Source of the DNA: Streptomyces sp. HD
GTDB taxonomy: Bacteria > Actinomycetota > Actinomycetes > Streptomycetales > Streptomycetaceae
Assembly: GCF_028369295.1 (NCBI RefSeq)
Contig: NZ_JAQMYP010000041.1
Coordinates: 1-64,000, forward strand
DNA length: 64,000 nucleotides
Direction: 5' to 3'
Numbering within the stretch: the stretch's first letter is position 1; each line of letters opens with the position of its first letter. A program made the translations under genes and the position numbers. Under the pieces are notes generated by a model. That model was not told the origin of the DNA, did not search any database, and saw only the letters and a program-made list of their open reading frames with translations. Below are positions 33,449-42,963 of this stretch, in pieces.

Positions 33449-35061
33449 TCCGTTCAGCCCGATCTCCCCGCTCGCCGCAGGGCGCTCCGGGAACGGCGAG
33501 AAGGGCGGGAAAGGCGAGAAAGGCCGTCCTGGGCCTGGCCGCCGCCGCTCTCGCCCTCACCGCGCTGCCCGCCACGGCCCTCCCGGCCCAGGCAGCCTCC
33601 GACCCCCTCGCCCGCTACCACCACCAGCGCCTCGACTGGAAGAGCTGCGTGCTCGGCCCGAACGACGCGACCGGCAAGGAACTGGAGCAGGCGGGCGCCC
33701 AATGCGCCGACGTGACCGTGCCCTTGGACTACAGCGACCCCGACGGCCGTACGATCACCGTCGCGATTTCCCGGATCCGCGCCACCGACACCGACCACCG
33801 CGTCGGCCCGCTGCTGCTGAACGGCGGCGGCCCCGGCGGGCAGACGCTCGGTGACCCGCCGTGGGTGCACAAAGCGATGAAGGAGGTCGGCGCACGCTAC
33901 GACGTGGTGGGCGTGGATCCCCGCTTCGTCGGCCGCAGCACCCCGCTGGACTGCCACTGGCCGACCGGCTCCGCGTTCCGGAGCCCCGGCGTCGACCGCG
34001 CCGGGTTCGACCGCATGGCGGCGTTCTCCGAGGACCTCGCCCAGCGCTGCCGACGGCACGCGGGTGACACGCTGCCGTACGCCACCACCCGGAACACCGC
34101 GCGCGACCTGGACGTCATCCGCGCCGCGCTCGGTGAGCGGCGGATCTCCTACCTGGGGTACTCGTACGGCAGTTACCTGGGCGAGGTGTACACCACGATG
34201 TTCCCCGGCCGCACCGACCGGGTCGTCCTGGACGGTGTCATAGACCCGGACCGGTACGGTCCCCGGCTGCTGCGGGGCACGGAGAAGGCCAACCGCCACG
34301 CACTGCAGGGCTGGGCCTCGTGGGCCGCCGCCCGTGACGCGACCTACGGCCTGGGCCGCACCCGTGGGGCAGTACTGGCGGTCGTCGACCGCGTCCAGGC
34401 CGCCGCAGCCCGCACACCGTTACGGCTCGGCGCCCACCGGGTGGACGAGCACCTAGTGCCCCTCATCGTCTTCAACGGCCTCTCACAGGACAACGACGGC
34501 GCTTACGGGGACTTCGCGCAGGGAGTACAGGACATGCTGCGCGCGGCGGAGGGGCACCGTGTCACCCCGTCCCCGTGGCTCGACGAGGTTCTCAAGTTCG
34601 AGCTGACCGGAGCCGACTCCCACTACGGCAGCGTCCAGACGGCGATCCTGTGCGGTGACCTGGCCGCCCCGCGGGATCCAGAGCTCTACTGGCGCGACAT
34701 CCAGCACGCCCGCCCGCGGGACCCGTTGCTCGGCCCCGTCACGAACAACCTCAACCCATGCGCCTTCTGGGACCCGCCCCGCGAGCGCCCGACCACCATC
34801 AGGGACGACCTCCCCGCGCTTCTCGTCAACGCCACCGGAGACCCGCGCACCACCTACGACGGCGCCACAGCGGTGCGCCGGACGTGGTCCTCGTCCCGCC
34901 TGGTCACCCTACGAGGCGCCGACCAACACGCGGTGTACGGCGTCTACGGCACCCCGTGCGTCGACGCCACGGTCAACACCTACCTCGCCACCGGCCACCT
35001 CCCGGCCACCGACGTCACCTGCGACGCGCGTGCCGGTGAGCGCCGGGCTGCCTCGCGGTGA
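33445..35061 (+). CDS. secreted alpha/beta-hydrolase, tripeptidyl-aminopeptidase (TAP)-like
   Basis: The protein has 538 residues. A basic N-terminus and hydrophobic core (AVLGLAAAALALTALPATAL) form a signal peptide. The alpha/beta-hydrolase domain has LLNGGGPGG (oxyanion region), the nucleophile elbow GYSYGSYLG, and the C-terminal TAP-like domain with LLVNATGDPRTTYDGA (Asp) and GADQHAVYG (His). Homologues cleave N-terminal tripeptides or hydrolyse lipids/esters. Codon 326 is TTA (34420-34422). Its GTG start overlaps the upstream serine-hydrolase stop, so both extracellular hydrolases are made together and probably during development. Confidence 0.92.
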   Translation: MIRSARSPRSPQGAPGTARRAGKARKAVLGLAAAALALTALPATALPAQAASDPLARYHHQRLDWKSCVLGPNDATGKELEQAGAQCADVTVPLDYSDPDGRTITVAISRIRATDTDHRVGPLLLNGGGPGGQTLGDPPWVHKAMKEVGARYDVVGVDPRFVGRSTPLDCHWPTGSAFRSPGVDRAGFDRMAAFSEDLAQRCRRHAGDTLPYATTRNTARDLDVIRAALGERRISYLGYSYGSYLGEVYTTMFPGRTDRVVLDGVIDPDRYGPRLLRGTEKANRHALQGWASWAAARDATYGLGRTRGAVLAVVDRVQAAAARTPLRLGAHRVDEHLVPLIVFNGLSQDNDGAYGDFAQGVQDMLRAAEGHRVTPSPWLDEVLKFELTGADSHYGSVQTAILCGDLAAPRDPELYWRDIQHARPRDPLLGPVTNNLNPCAFWDPPRERPTTIRDDLPALLVNATGDPRTTYDGATAVRRTWSSSRLVTLRGADQHAVYGVYGTPCVDATVNTYLATGHLPATDVTCDARAGERRAASR

Positions 35062-35229
35062 CCGAGGAACTGCCCATCAAATGCCCGTAGCTGATGATCC
35101 GTCACGCCGACAGCGGACCTGGCTGGCGACGCCTGCAGCCCCCGCCTGCCCCTCGCGACCACGGCTGCGGTGTCAGTCTGCTGAAGTATCCTTCCCGCCA
35201 CCGCACACCGACTGGGAGGACCAAGAGAA

Positions 35230-36738
35230 TTGACTGGCCTGTCTGCTTTCCCGCTGCCCTTTCAAGCTTCACGTTCCATATCGTTCGCGACACCCCGAAC
35301 GCTGCGGGAACTTCAGATGATGCAGTACAGCTCACTCATTCGGGAGAAGCCGGGCTGGTTCGCCAAGATGAACGATGCCGACATCGTCGCCAGGTGGACA
35401 CAGGAAGCGATCGCCCAGGGCCTCACCGAAGCTCAGGTCCGTTACGTGCTTTCCGAATTCCTGCATTACGCCGCGCTACGGGACGCACGAACCGGCATCG
35501 AGGTGTCCGCCGTCGACGGGGTGTGGCAGTCGGACACACTGGTCGACGACAAGCTCAGAGCCCGGCTGCGTGAGGCGGTCCGGGTTCTGGAGCAGGTCCC
35601 CGAAGCAGAAAAGGACTGGCATCCCGGATCCGACGGCCAGGTTCTGGACCTGGTTCATCCCTCACTTTTCTGCCTGGTGAGAGAGGCGAGCGGTGCGCCC
35701 GAGAGGGCTTGGAAGAACCCGACGGACCGCTACTCGAAGTACGAATTCTCGGAGAAATTCCAGTGGCTGCCCACGGACGTCGACGTCAGTGACGACGGAG
35801 AAGTCGCCTTCCGCTCGTACGTCAACAACGTCCACCCCGAGACTCATCGCGAACTTGCCTCCGTCCTGCCGGACCTGTTCGCGTGCTTGCGCCCGCTGCT
35901 GGAGAACGTGCTCACCGATCTGCGCCATCCGCGGCCCCTGCGGATCGAGGCCGATCCTTACGGGTGGTACGACTCGGAGCCTGAGTATCCGGACAAGTCC
36001 TCCTACAGTGATGATGGGGCCTACGCAGAAGCCCGCCGTGCTTGGGAGGAGGCCCAGGACGACTGGTGGGAAAACCGCCGCCCGGTCATCCCGGACGCTC
36101 CGGACTTCACCCCGCCCGAGCCCCCCGATGAATCCGCCCGAGTCGACCTGCGCGGCCGCGGTCTCCAGGTGATCGTCAAACTCGCCACCATTCATCTCAC
36201 CCCGGACAAGCCCGAGTACCCCGGCGGTTCCTGGCATGTCGAGGGGATGATGAACGAGCGGATTGTCTCGACCGGAATCTACTACTGGGACAGCGAGAAC
36301 ATCACCGAAAGCCGGCTGAGTTTCCGGGCGGCACTCGACGACCCGGGATACGAACAGAACGACGACAACGGCCTGCGTGAGGTCTACGGCCTGGAGGACG
36401 AAGACGCACTGAACCAGGTGCTGGGGTCGACATCGACTCCAGCGGGCCGCTGCCTGGCGTTCCCGAACATCCTGCAACACCGCGTCGGCTCATTCCGCCT
36501 CTCGGACCCCACCCGCCCGGGATACCGCAAAATTCTCGCGTTCTTCCTGGTCGACCCGTCGGAAAAGATCGTCTCGACATCCGATGTTCCGCCGCAACAA
36601 CCATGGTCCGACACCTCGACCATGACGCTTGAACAGGCCAAGAACTACCGCGAACAACTCATGCAGGAACGCAAGTTCTTCGTCGACGAACACAACGAGC
36701 AGCTCTACGAACGAGAATTCTCCCTCTGCGAGCACTGA
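35230..36738 (+). CDS. DUF4246 protein, possible non-heme iron oxygenase-like
   Basis: The protein has 502 residues and is soluble. It matches DUF4246, a family best known from fungi and scattered in bacteria. A GGSWHVEGMMNE segment (about residue 335) and a later NILQHRVGSFRL (about 415) have the H-x-D/E ... H spacing of 2-oxoglutarate/Fe(II)-type double-stranded beta-helix enzymes. A following Arg is plausible for 2-oxoglutarate, but this is inference. The start is TTG 35230, with GGGAGG about ten bases upstream. It is transcribed alone, and the patchy phylogenetic spread suggests horizontal transfer. Confidence 0.82.
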   Translation: MTGLSAFPLPFQASRSISFATPRTLRELQMMQYSSLIREKPGWFAKMNDADIVARWTQEAIAQGLTEAQVRYVLSEFLHYAALRDARTGIEVSAVDGVWQSDTLVDDKLRARLREAVRVLEQVPEAEKDWHPGSDGQVLDLVHPSLFCLVREASGAPERAWKNPTDRYSKYEFSEKFQWLPTDVDVSDDGEVAFRSYVNNVHPETHRELASVLPDLFACLRPLLENVLTDLRHPRPLRIEADPYGWYDSEPEYPDKSSYSDDGAYAEARRAWEEAQDDWWENRRPVIPDAPDFTPPEPPDESARVDLRGRGLQVIVKLATIHLTPDKPEYPGGSWHVEGMMNERIVSTGIYYWDSENITESRLSFRAALDDPGYEQNDDNGLREVYGLEDEDALNQVLGSTSTPAGRCLAFPNILQHRVGSFRLSDPTRPGYRKILAFFLVDPSEKIVSTSDVPPQQPWSDTSTMTLEQAKNYREQLMQERKFFVDEHNEQLYEREFSLCEH

Positions 36739-36880
36739 ACCTTTCCATCCTGAATACGTGCAAGTCAGAAGGGTGTGGACGGCCTGGGTGACGGTTGCCT
36801 CGGCCACTAATCCGGTGCAGACACGCACCCTCACCCAGCCACGAGTTTCACGTAACGGCGGAGGTACTTCGGCGCGAGGG

Positions 36881-37482
36881 TCAGCCGACCAACTCGGCGC
36901 GGTGCGCCGCGAAATAGTCGGTGACCGGGGTGGCCGGCTGACCGGTGAGCCGGGCGTGATGTGACCAATGCGTCCGTCTCGGCTGTTGCTGGGCAGGACC
37001 CCGGTGGCCACGGCCCTGGGAGCCACCCCGACCAGGGTCAGCATCTCGATCCATACGTTGAGGCGCAGCACCGTGAACGGCAATCCGGATTCGGCCAGCA
37101 GCCGTTCGGTGGCCCCGTAGTCGGGGACGAGGGGGTTGGGGTGGCCCGGGTCGCGGGCGCGAGTGATGGAAGTGAAGAGGACGTGGCCCACGCCCGCCTT
37201 CACGGCGGCGTCGATCGCTCGGGCGTGCTTGGGCAGCCGGTCGTCGGTGCCAATGCTGATGATCAGTAGCCGTTCCACGTCGTCGAGGGCCCGGACCAGC
37301 GTGTCTGGTTCGTCGAAGTCGGTATGGCGAGTGCGCACGCCCAAGTCGGCGCTCCTGTCCGTGGTGCGGGACAAAGCCAGGACGTGCGCGGCGTCGATGC
37401 GTTGGATGAGATGGCGGACGGTTGAGCTGCCCAGTTCTCCCGAGGCTCCGCTTACTGCGATCAAGAGAGGCTCCTCTGCCAT
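36881..37482 (-). pseudogene. NmrA/QorB-like NAD(P)H oxidoreductase with internal deletion
   Basis: From ATG 37482 about 176 codons encode an NmrA-like protein: the dinucleotide motif is SGASGELGSSTVRH, followed by VLFTSITRARDPGHP and LLAESGLPFTVLRLN. Near 36957 homology stops at GRIGHIT and resumes in another frame with the family C-terminus ARLTGQPATPVTDYFAAHRA, then ELVG and a stop at 36881. Roughly 80 residues are missing and the frame is broken. It is divergent from the truncated HxlR gene, which would have been its regulator. Confidence 0.78.
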
Positions 37483-37536
37483 ATGCGTAGCCTGATGATT
37501 GGTGATGGGGCTTCGGGCTCGTGAGAAGGCACATTG

Positions 37537-37782
37537 ATGTCACCCCTCCACGAAGCTCCGTCAGACGAACCCGTCGCCGGCGTCAGGGTGCCGGTCACGG
37601 TCGATGATCACCAGAAGTGTCCGGCGACGGCGCTGCTGCGCCGGATCGGCGACAAGTGGAGCGCGGTGCTGCTGTCGCTTCTGGCGCAGCGCAGTTACGG
37701 CGTCAACGAGCTCGACCGGTCGGTCGACCAGGGCCTGAAGCAGCTCGCTCCCGGGCCGCGTTCACGTCGTCCAGGACGGTGA
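37537..37782 (+). pseudogene. truncated HxlR-family regulator
   Basis: From ATG 37537 the frame gives HxlR sequence with the sensor-type Cys and start of the winged helix (CPATALLRRIGDKWSAVLLS, then QRSYGVNELDRSV). After about codon 66 homology ends abruptly and an unrelated Pro/Arg-rich tail leads to a stop at 37782. The recognition helix and wing are missing. The 54-base divergent promoter region to the NmrA remnant is retained. Confidence 0.72.
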
Positions 37783-37833
37783 GGTGACACCAAAGGCCCG
37801 GGCAAGCTCCGCTGCGTCGATTTGTGGGCCAGA

Positions 37834-40170
37834 TTATTGCTGGGCGTGGGTTCCTGCGTGCTGGTCAATGGATTCCGCCGCTCTGTGACGGATCAGATCA
37901 TTGCCGTCGGCGTCCGTGACGAATGCGTGCCCCTTGATGGGTACGGCACTCGTGTCGTAAAGCTCGCCAACCGCAACGACCTCGCTGTGTCCTTGGCAGC
38001 CGTCGCGTTTCAGCAGACGGTTGGCCAGAGCGAAGGCCTCCTCGGTCTTCGGGTGGGTCTTGCCCAGCCGGGTATTGAGGATCAGCGCGCCTCTGCGCGC
38101 GAGGTTCGCTGCGGTTGGGTCGTTCAACGCGTGCACGGCTCGGGCCTTGAGCAGCAGTGCGTACCCGATGTAGAGATGGTCCGGCGCGTAACTGGCCTCA
38201 CGGATCCGTAGCGCCCGAGAGATCAGCGGCACGGCCACGGCGTGGTCGCCCAGGTCGAGGTGGACACTCGCCAGTGCTATCAAGTCGAAGCTCACGTACG
38301 GGTCTTCCGGCCCGTACGCCGCCTCGTCGATCCGCAGCGCCCGCTCGGCCAACGGCACCGCCGCCTCATGATCACCGAGAAGGTGGCGAATTCGCGCCAG
38401 GGTGGCCAAGTCCGTCGCGATGGCGGGACTGTCCGCCGGCAGACAGGACTCGTGCAGTCTCAGAGCACGCTCCGCCAACGGACGCGCTCGCTCCGGCGCG
38501 CCGCGGTCCCGGTGGATCTGCGCCAGGGTAATCAGGTCGAAGCCGATTTCCGCGTCCCTCTGTTCGAGCGATTCGTCGATCGTGAGGGCACGTTCACACA
38601 GGGGCAGCGCCACCGAATGGTGCCCGATCGAAAGGAGGAACGCCGATGCCAGCCTCAGCAGCGTCGCCGCCTCCGCAGCGCATTCGGTCGGCGGCTCGTC
38701 CTTGGTCACCACGAGAGCGTGCGGAAGGAGTTCCTGCCATCGCGATCGCGCATCCGGATCACCGTGGATGTCGTGCGGCACGCTCGCGAGCAGCGCCCGG
38801 CACAGTCGCCCCCGAGCGTCGGTGCGCACGTCGTTCGGTATCGAGGCGCGGATGGCGGCCTGCACCAGCCGGTGCAGCACCAGGGATGAAGCTCCGCGCC
38901 TCGCGAGCCCCAGGCCGGCCAGAGCACCGACCGTCGTGTCCCACGCCACCGGGTCGGCCGCGGCCGCAACCAGTGTTTCCGTGCTGCCGCCGAACAGCTC
39001 CAGCGGGATCGGCTCCGGGGCCAGCAGGGCACACAGCTCCAACAGCCGCATGGCCTGCGGCTGCTCGATCTCCAGCCTTCGCACACTGAGTTGCCACAGG
39101 GTCGCGACCACTACCGTCGGCCGGTCCGCCGGCTCGCCCAGCGCGATCATGTCCTCCAACCGCGACGTCAGCAGAGCCAGGTACCGCTCAGGCGCAGTGT
39201 GGTTGTAGTCCATGTACCCGGCCGCCTGCTCCAGCGCCAGCGGCAGGTCCCCCAGGCGCTCAGCGATCCGGTCCGCCACCTCCGTGGTCATGCCGCACAC
39301 CCGCCGGGCCAGCAGCTCCACCGCTTCCCGCCGGGTGAACACGTCCAGGTCGATGACGCCCGCTCTGCTCGACCAGCCGCGCAACCTGGTCGTGACGATG
39401 ATGTGGCCGTTGCTCCCCAGGTCACCCGAGGGCAGCGCGTCCACGAGCGGGCCAGGTCTCTCCCCGTTGTCGAAGATGATCAACCAGGGCTCGTGGTCCA
39501 GTAATGCCCCGTACACCCTTGGGATGACCTGCTCGGAGTTCACCTCCGCCAGTCCCAGCTCCCTGCCCAGCGACGCGAACTGCGACGCCACCAGATCGGG
39601 ATCCTCGGCGTCCACGAACGCCACGAACCGGTATTTCGACCGGTAGAGGTAGGCGTACTCAACCGCAAGCTGCGTCTTGCCGACACCACCCAGCCCGTGC
39701 ACGACCTGCATCGCGCCGCCGTTGCCCGAGGTGAGGCGCTGCCGTAACTCCCGCAACGTGGCGTCACGGCCGGTGAAGTTGATGTTGCGCGGCGGCAGCC
39801 GGTACGTCGCCAGACGGAGCCGCGAGCCCGAAGAACGCCCCGCCGGTGGGCGGACCTCCCTGACAGCGGTCTCGAACAGGTCAGTGAGCGTGGCATGGTC
39901 ACCCCGCAGCCGCGCGAGTTCCTCCTCCAGGGAGAGGTCGATCTGACCGGCCTGCGCGGCGCGGACGCACGCGGTGACGTAAGCCGCGACCCGTTCCCAC
40001 GGGGGCGGCTTGGTGAACTTGCCTGCCAGCAGGTCCGACAGCGACGACCGGGTGAGGACGCTTTTCTCGTCGTAGGCCAGCAGTTGCGCCTGGGTGGGTG
40101 ACCCCGAGGACGTGCGTAACCGCTGCAACCGGTTGACGAACCAGCTCTGTGGTGAGCCCGGTTCCCTCAT
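37834..40170 (-). CDS. NB-ARC/TPR STAND ATPase with N-terminal HTH-like region
   Basis: The protein has 778 residues. An N-terminal region (about 1-75) resembles the XRE-like cap of actinobacterial NB-ARC regulators (VLTRSSLSDLLAGKFTKPPP). NB-ARC follows, with P-loop GLGGVGKTQLA, Walker B LIIFDN and a GLPL-like GDLPLALEQAAG. About eight TPRs fill residues 480-740. STAND proteins are switches that oligomerise on a signal; in bacteria they serve development, secondary metabolism or anti-phage defence. Three in-frame TTA codons (39502-39504, 39745-39747, 40117-40119) predict strong bldA dependence. I prefer ATG 40170; TTG 40224 would add 18 residues. The target is unknown. Confidence 0.87.
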   Translation of the reverse strand: MREPGSPQSWFVNRLQRLRTSSGSPTQAQLLAYDEKSVLTRSSLSDLLAGKFTKPPPWERVAAYVTACVRAAQAGQIDLSLEEELARLRGDHATLTDLFETAVREVRPPAGRSSGSRLRLATYRLPPRNINFTGRDATLRELRQRLTSGNGGAMQVVHGLGGVGKTQLAVEYAYLYRSKYRFVAFVDAEDPDLVASQFASLGRELGLAEVNSEQVIPRVYGALLDHEPWLIIFDNGERPGPLVDALPSGDLGSNGHIIVTTRLRGWSSRAGVIDLDVFTRREAVELLARRVCGMTTEVADRIAERLGDLPLALEQAAGYMDYNHTAPERYLALLTSRLEDMIALGEPADRPTVVVATLWQLSVRRLEIEQPQAMRLLELCALLAPEPIPLELFGGSTETLVAAAADPVAWDTTVGALAGLGLARRGASSLVLHRLVQAAIRASIPNDVRTDARGRLCRALLASVPHDIHGDPDARSRWQELLPHALVVTKDEPPTECAAEAATLLRLASAFLLSIGHHSVALPLCERALTIDESLEQRDAEIGFDLITLAQIHRDRGAPERARPLAERALRLHESCLPADSPAIATDLATLARIRHLLGDHEAAVPLAERALRIDEAAYGPEDPYVSFDLIALASVHLDLGDHAVAVPLISRALRIREASYAPDHLYIGYALLLKARAVHALNDPTAANLARRGALILNTRLGKTHPKTEEAFALANRLLKRDGCQGHSEVVAVGELYDTSAVPIKGHAFVTDADGNDLIRHRAAESIDQHAGTHAQQ

Positions 40171-40383
40171 ATACGTCGCTTCCCCCGTCCCGCTCTCCGG
40201 AATCGTCCGGACTTCGGAGTCCAAAAATGTAGCTCATCCAGCGGGGGAGCCCAGCGGATCCGGGGTCCTCCGAGACTGCCGTGGCCGAGCGGCGCCAGCC
40301 CTCAACGTAGACGGCGGCGCGGTCAATGACCGGGCGGCGCCACTGACGGCGCGTCAGTAATCCGAATTTCGAGGGGATCGAAC

Positions 40384-40854
40384 ATGGAACTCAAGGGAAA
40401 CCTCATTCGACTCGCCGGCGCGGGCGCGGCGATCGCATTCGGCTCGACGCTGCTGGTCGGCGGCGCAACCTCGGCACAGGCGGCGCCGGTGAACTACCAG
40501 GTGATCAACGGCAACAGCAGCAACTCCTGCCTCCAGGTGAACATCTCGGGAGGCAAGGGAAACCTTGTTCTCGGCACCTGTGACCGCAGCGCAAAGCAGG
40601 TGTGGCAGATCAGCGGTGGCATCTTCAGGAACCCGGCATCAGGCCACTGCCTCGACGGAAACGGCGCGGATGTCTACACCTTCCCGTGCAACGGCGGCGC
40701 GTATCAGAAGTGGACAACCACGTCCGGCACTGCGAAGTCCATCAAGCACAACCAGAGCGGCAAGTACTTGGACGCGAACGGAACGGTCGGGGCCCAGGTC
40801 GTCTTCCAGTCCACCATCGGGTCGGCGTCCCGCTGGGTGATCGACCCGGTGTGA
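40384..40854 (+). CDS. secreted ricin-type beta-trefoil lectin
   Basis: The protein has 156 residues. A signal peptide (about 1-34) ends at AQAAP. The rest is one ricin B-type domain with YQVINGNSSNSCLQV, SGHCLDGNGADVYTFPCNGG and QxW-type positions (KQVWQIS, YQKWTTT), and paired Cys residues. It has no catalytic module, so it probably binds sugars outside the cell. The start is ATG 40384. The strong hairpin just downstream isolates it from the kinase gene, which carries a related ricin domain. Confidence 0.9.
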   Translation: MELKGNLIRLAGAGAAIAFGSTLLVGGATSAQAAPVNYQVINGNSSNSCLQVNISGGKGNLVLGTCDRSAKQVWQISGGIFRNPASGHCLDGNGADVYTFPCNGGAYQKWTTTSGTAKSIKHNQSGKYLDANGTVGAQVVFQSTIGSASRWVIDPV

Positions 40855-40877
40855 TGCATCGCCTGACTCTGTGAGTG

Positions 40878-40906
40878 CGGCGGGCCGTCCCTCTGGCGGC
40901 CCGCCG
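40878..40906 (+). terminator. hairpin after the lectin gene
   Basis: Perfect 10-bp arms (CGGCGGGCCG / CGGCCCGCCG) with a 9-base loop, 24 bases past the lectin stop codon. Confidence 0.75.
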
Positions 40907-41043
40907 TCGCGAACACGTGGTCCCAGGGCTCAAGTTCGTAGTGATGCACGAGGTCGCATCACCTGGATGACCCGTCAACTCACCAGTCCCAACTACCCCG
41001 TTAGGCTGTCTCCCGTACAGGGGCAACAACCTTGAGGCGGGCT

Positions 41044-42963
41044 GTGGCAGTGACGGGGGAGACTCATCCGAACGGTGACGGCAGGCTGATCGCCGGCCGC
41101 TATCGCACCGTGGAGCGGCTGGGACGCGGCGGCATGGGAACCGTATGGCGGGCCGTCGATGAAACCCTCGGCCGCGAGGTCGCGGTGAAGGAGCTCCGTG
41201 CCTTCGCCGACGAGGACGACGCGGACCGACTGGCCGGGCTGCGGCTACGCATGCAGCGCGAAGCCCGCGCAGCGGCTCGGGTCCGGCACCCCGGAGTGGT
41301 GGCCGTGCACGACGTCACGGACCACGAGGGCCACCCTGTCATCGTCATGGAGTTGGTCGAGGGCGCCTCGCTGGACGACGTGATGCGCGAGCAAGGCGTC
41401 CTCGATCCCCGGTACGCGGCCGAGATCGGTGCCAAAGTCCTCGACGCCCTGGCCGCCGCCCACCGTGCCGGCGTACTCCACCGCGATGTCAAGCCCGGCA
41501 ACATCCTGCTCGAACGTGGCGGGCGGGTGGTCCTGACCGACTTCGGTATCGCGGCCATCGACAATCCCGACGACGGCGCCGACACCCACCTCACGCGCAG
41601 CGGTGAACTCGTCGGCTCCCTTGACTATCTCGCGCCCGAACGGGCCCGCGGAGAGCAGCCGGGTCCCCCTTCGGACATCTGGTCGCTGGGCGCCACGCTC
41701 TACGCCGCCGTCGAGGGCGGCACTCCCTTCCGCCGCACCTCCACCTGGTCGACCATCACCGCGATCGTCACCGAACCGCTGCCCGAGCCGCGTCGGGCAG
41801 GTCCGCTCGCCCCTGCCCTGCACGCTCTGCTGGGCAAGGACCCCGAGGCCCGTCCTGACGCGGAGCAGGCTGCGCGACTCCTCACCGCGATCGCCACGGA
41901 CCAGCCCCTGCCCGTGTCTTCCGACGCACCCGGCACCATGCGCCTCGGCCGCTCCGTCCCCTCCGCGCACGCATCCGAGACACCCGCAACGCCCGCCACG
42001 CCGGCCAGACCCGCCACGCCCGCGGAGCCCTCGGCGCCTGAGCTGGACCTACGTCCTCCCGTACCAGCGGGAACGTTCGGCCCGCCGCCGGACCTGAACC
42101 GAGATGCCGTGTCGGTCCAGGCACCACCCCAGGCAGCGAACACCGACCCGCGATCCCCCGCCGGTCCCGGGTCGCGCCGCGGCCGGTCACTGACGATCGT
42201 CGCGGTCGCGGTCGCTGTGCTCCTCATCGGCGGCGGCGTCACCTACCTGACCATCGACACCGACACCGACTCCGACGGCAACGCCGGCAAGGACGGGGCC
42301 GTTGCCTCTCCGGCCGAACCGACATCGCCCAAGGGGGATGACGACACCCCGTCGCAGAAGCCGAGCAACCCCGGTGCGAGCAAGTCCGGTGGCTCGGACG
42401 AGAAGAAGACGGGCGATCCGGCCGAGGGAGGGTCGGAATCCGCCCGGGGCCAGACGCCCGAGGCCGAGGCGCCCGGTTCCTCCGGTGAGACGGAGGCCGC
42501 CCCGACCGCGTCGGCCTCCGAGTCGACAGAACCTGGGCCCACCTACGAATTCGTCAACGTGAAGAGCGGGAAGTGTCTGTCCCTCGACAACGGCGGCAGC
42601 ACGGCGAACGGCACCCGCGCCGTCCAGTGGTCCTGCACCGGAGGTGACGAGCAGCGGTGGTACTGGGCCGGCCCCTCGTCCGACATGATCAAGAACGTCA
42701 AGACCGGCAAGTGCCTGTCCATCGCGAACCACGGCAGTACCGCAAACGGCGCGCAGGCCATCCAGTCGACCTGCGTCACGGACTGGAACGCTCCCGAGCA
42801 GCAGTGGGCCCATGCCGCGGGCGGCTCGCTCAAGAACGGCAAGAGCGCCAAGTGCCTGTCGACCGAGAACGGCGGCAGCACTGCCAACGGCGCGCTGGCC
42901 ATCCAGTCCACCTGCATCACCGACTGGGACGCTCCCGAACAGCAGTGGAAACTGACCAGTTGA
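41044..42963 (+). CDS. membrane Ser/Thr protein kinase with extracellular ricin domain
   Basis: The protein has 639 residues. The N-terminal PknB-type kinase has the Gly loop GRGGMGTVW, Lys49, the catalytic loop HRDVKPGN (Asp148) and DFG at 166-168, so it should be active. A Pro/Ala-rich juxtamembrane linker leads to one membrane segment (LTIVAVAVAVLLIGGGVTYL, about 380-400). A Ser/Glu/Pro-rich outer stalk and a ricin-type beta-trefoil (about 505-639) with three repeated KSGKCLS-like / QQW units follow. The ricin domain probably senses glycans outside. I prefer GTG 41044; TTG 41032 is possible. TAGGCT at 41002-41007 is a candidate -10. Confidence 0.92.
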   Translation: MAVTGETHPNGDGRLIAGRYRTVERLGRGGMGTVWRAVDETLGREVAVKELRAFADEDDADRLAGLRLRMQREARAAARVRHPGVVAVHDVTDHEGHPVIVMELVEGASLDDVMREQGVLDPRYAAEIGAKVLDALAAAHRAGVLHRDVKPGNILLERGGRVVLTDFGIAAIDNPDDGADTHLTRSGELVGSLDYLAPERARGEQPGPPSDIWSLGATLYAAVEGGTPFRRTSTWSTITAIVTEPLPEPRRAGPLAPALHALLGKDPEARPDAEQAARLLTAIATDQPLPVSSDAPGTMRLGRSVPSAHASETPATPATPARPATPAEPSAPELDLRPPVPAGTFGPPPDLNRDAVSVQAPPQAANTDPRSPAGPGSRRGRSLTIVAVAVAVLLIGGGVTYLTIDTDTDSDGNAGKDGAVASPAEPTSPKGDDDTPSQKPSNPGASKSGGSDEKKTGDPAEGGSESARGQTPEAEAPGSSGETEAAPTASASESTEPGPTYEFVNVKSGKCLSLDNGGSTANGTRAVQWSCTGGDEQRWYWAGPSSDMIKNVKTGKCLSIANHGSTANGAQAIQSTCVTDWNAPEQQWAHAAGGSLKNGKSAKCLSTENGGSTANGALAIQSTCITDWDAPEQQWKLTS

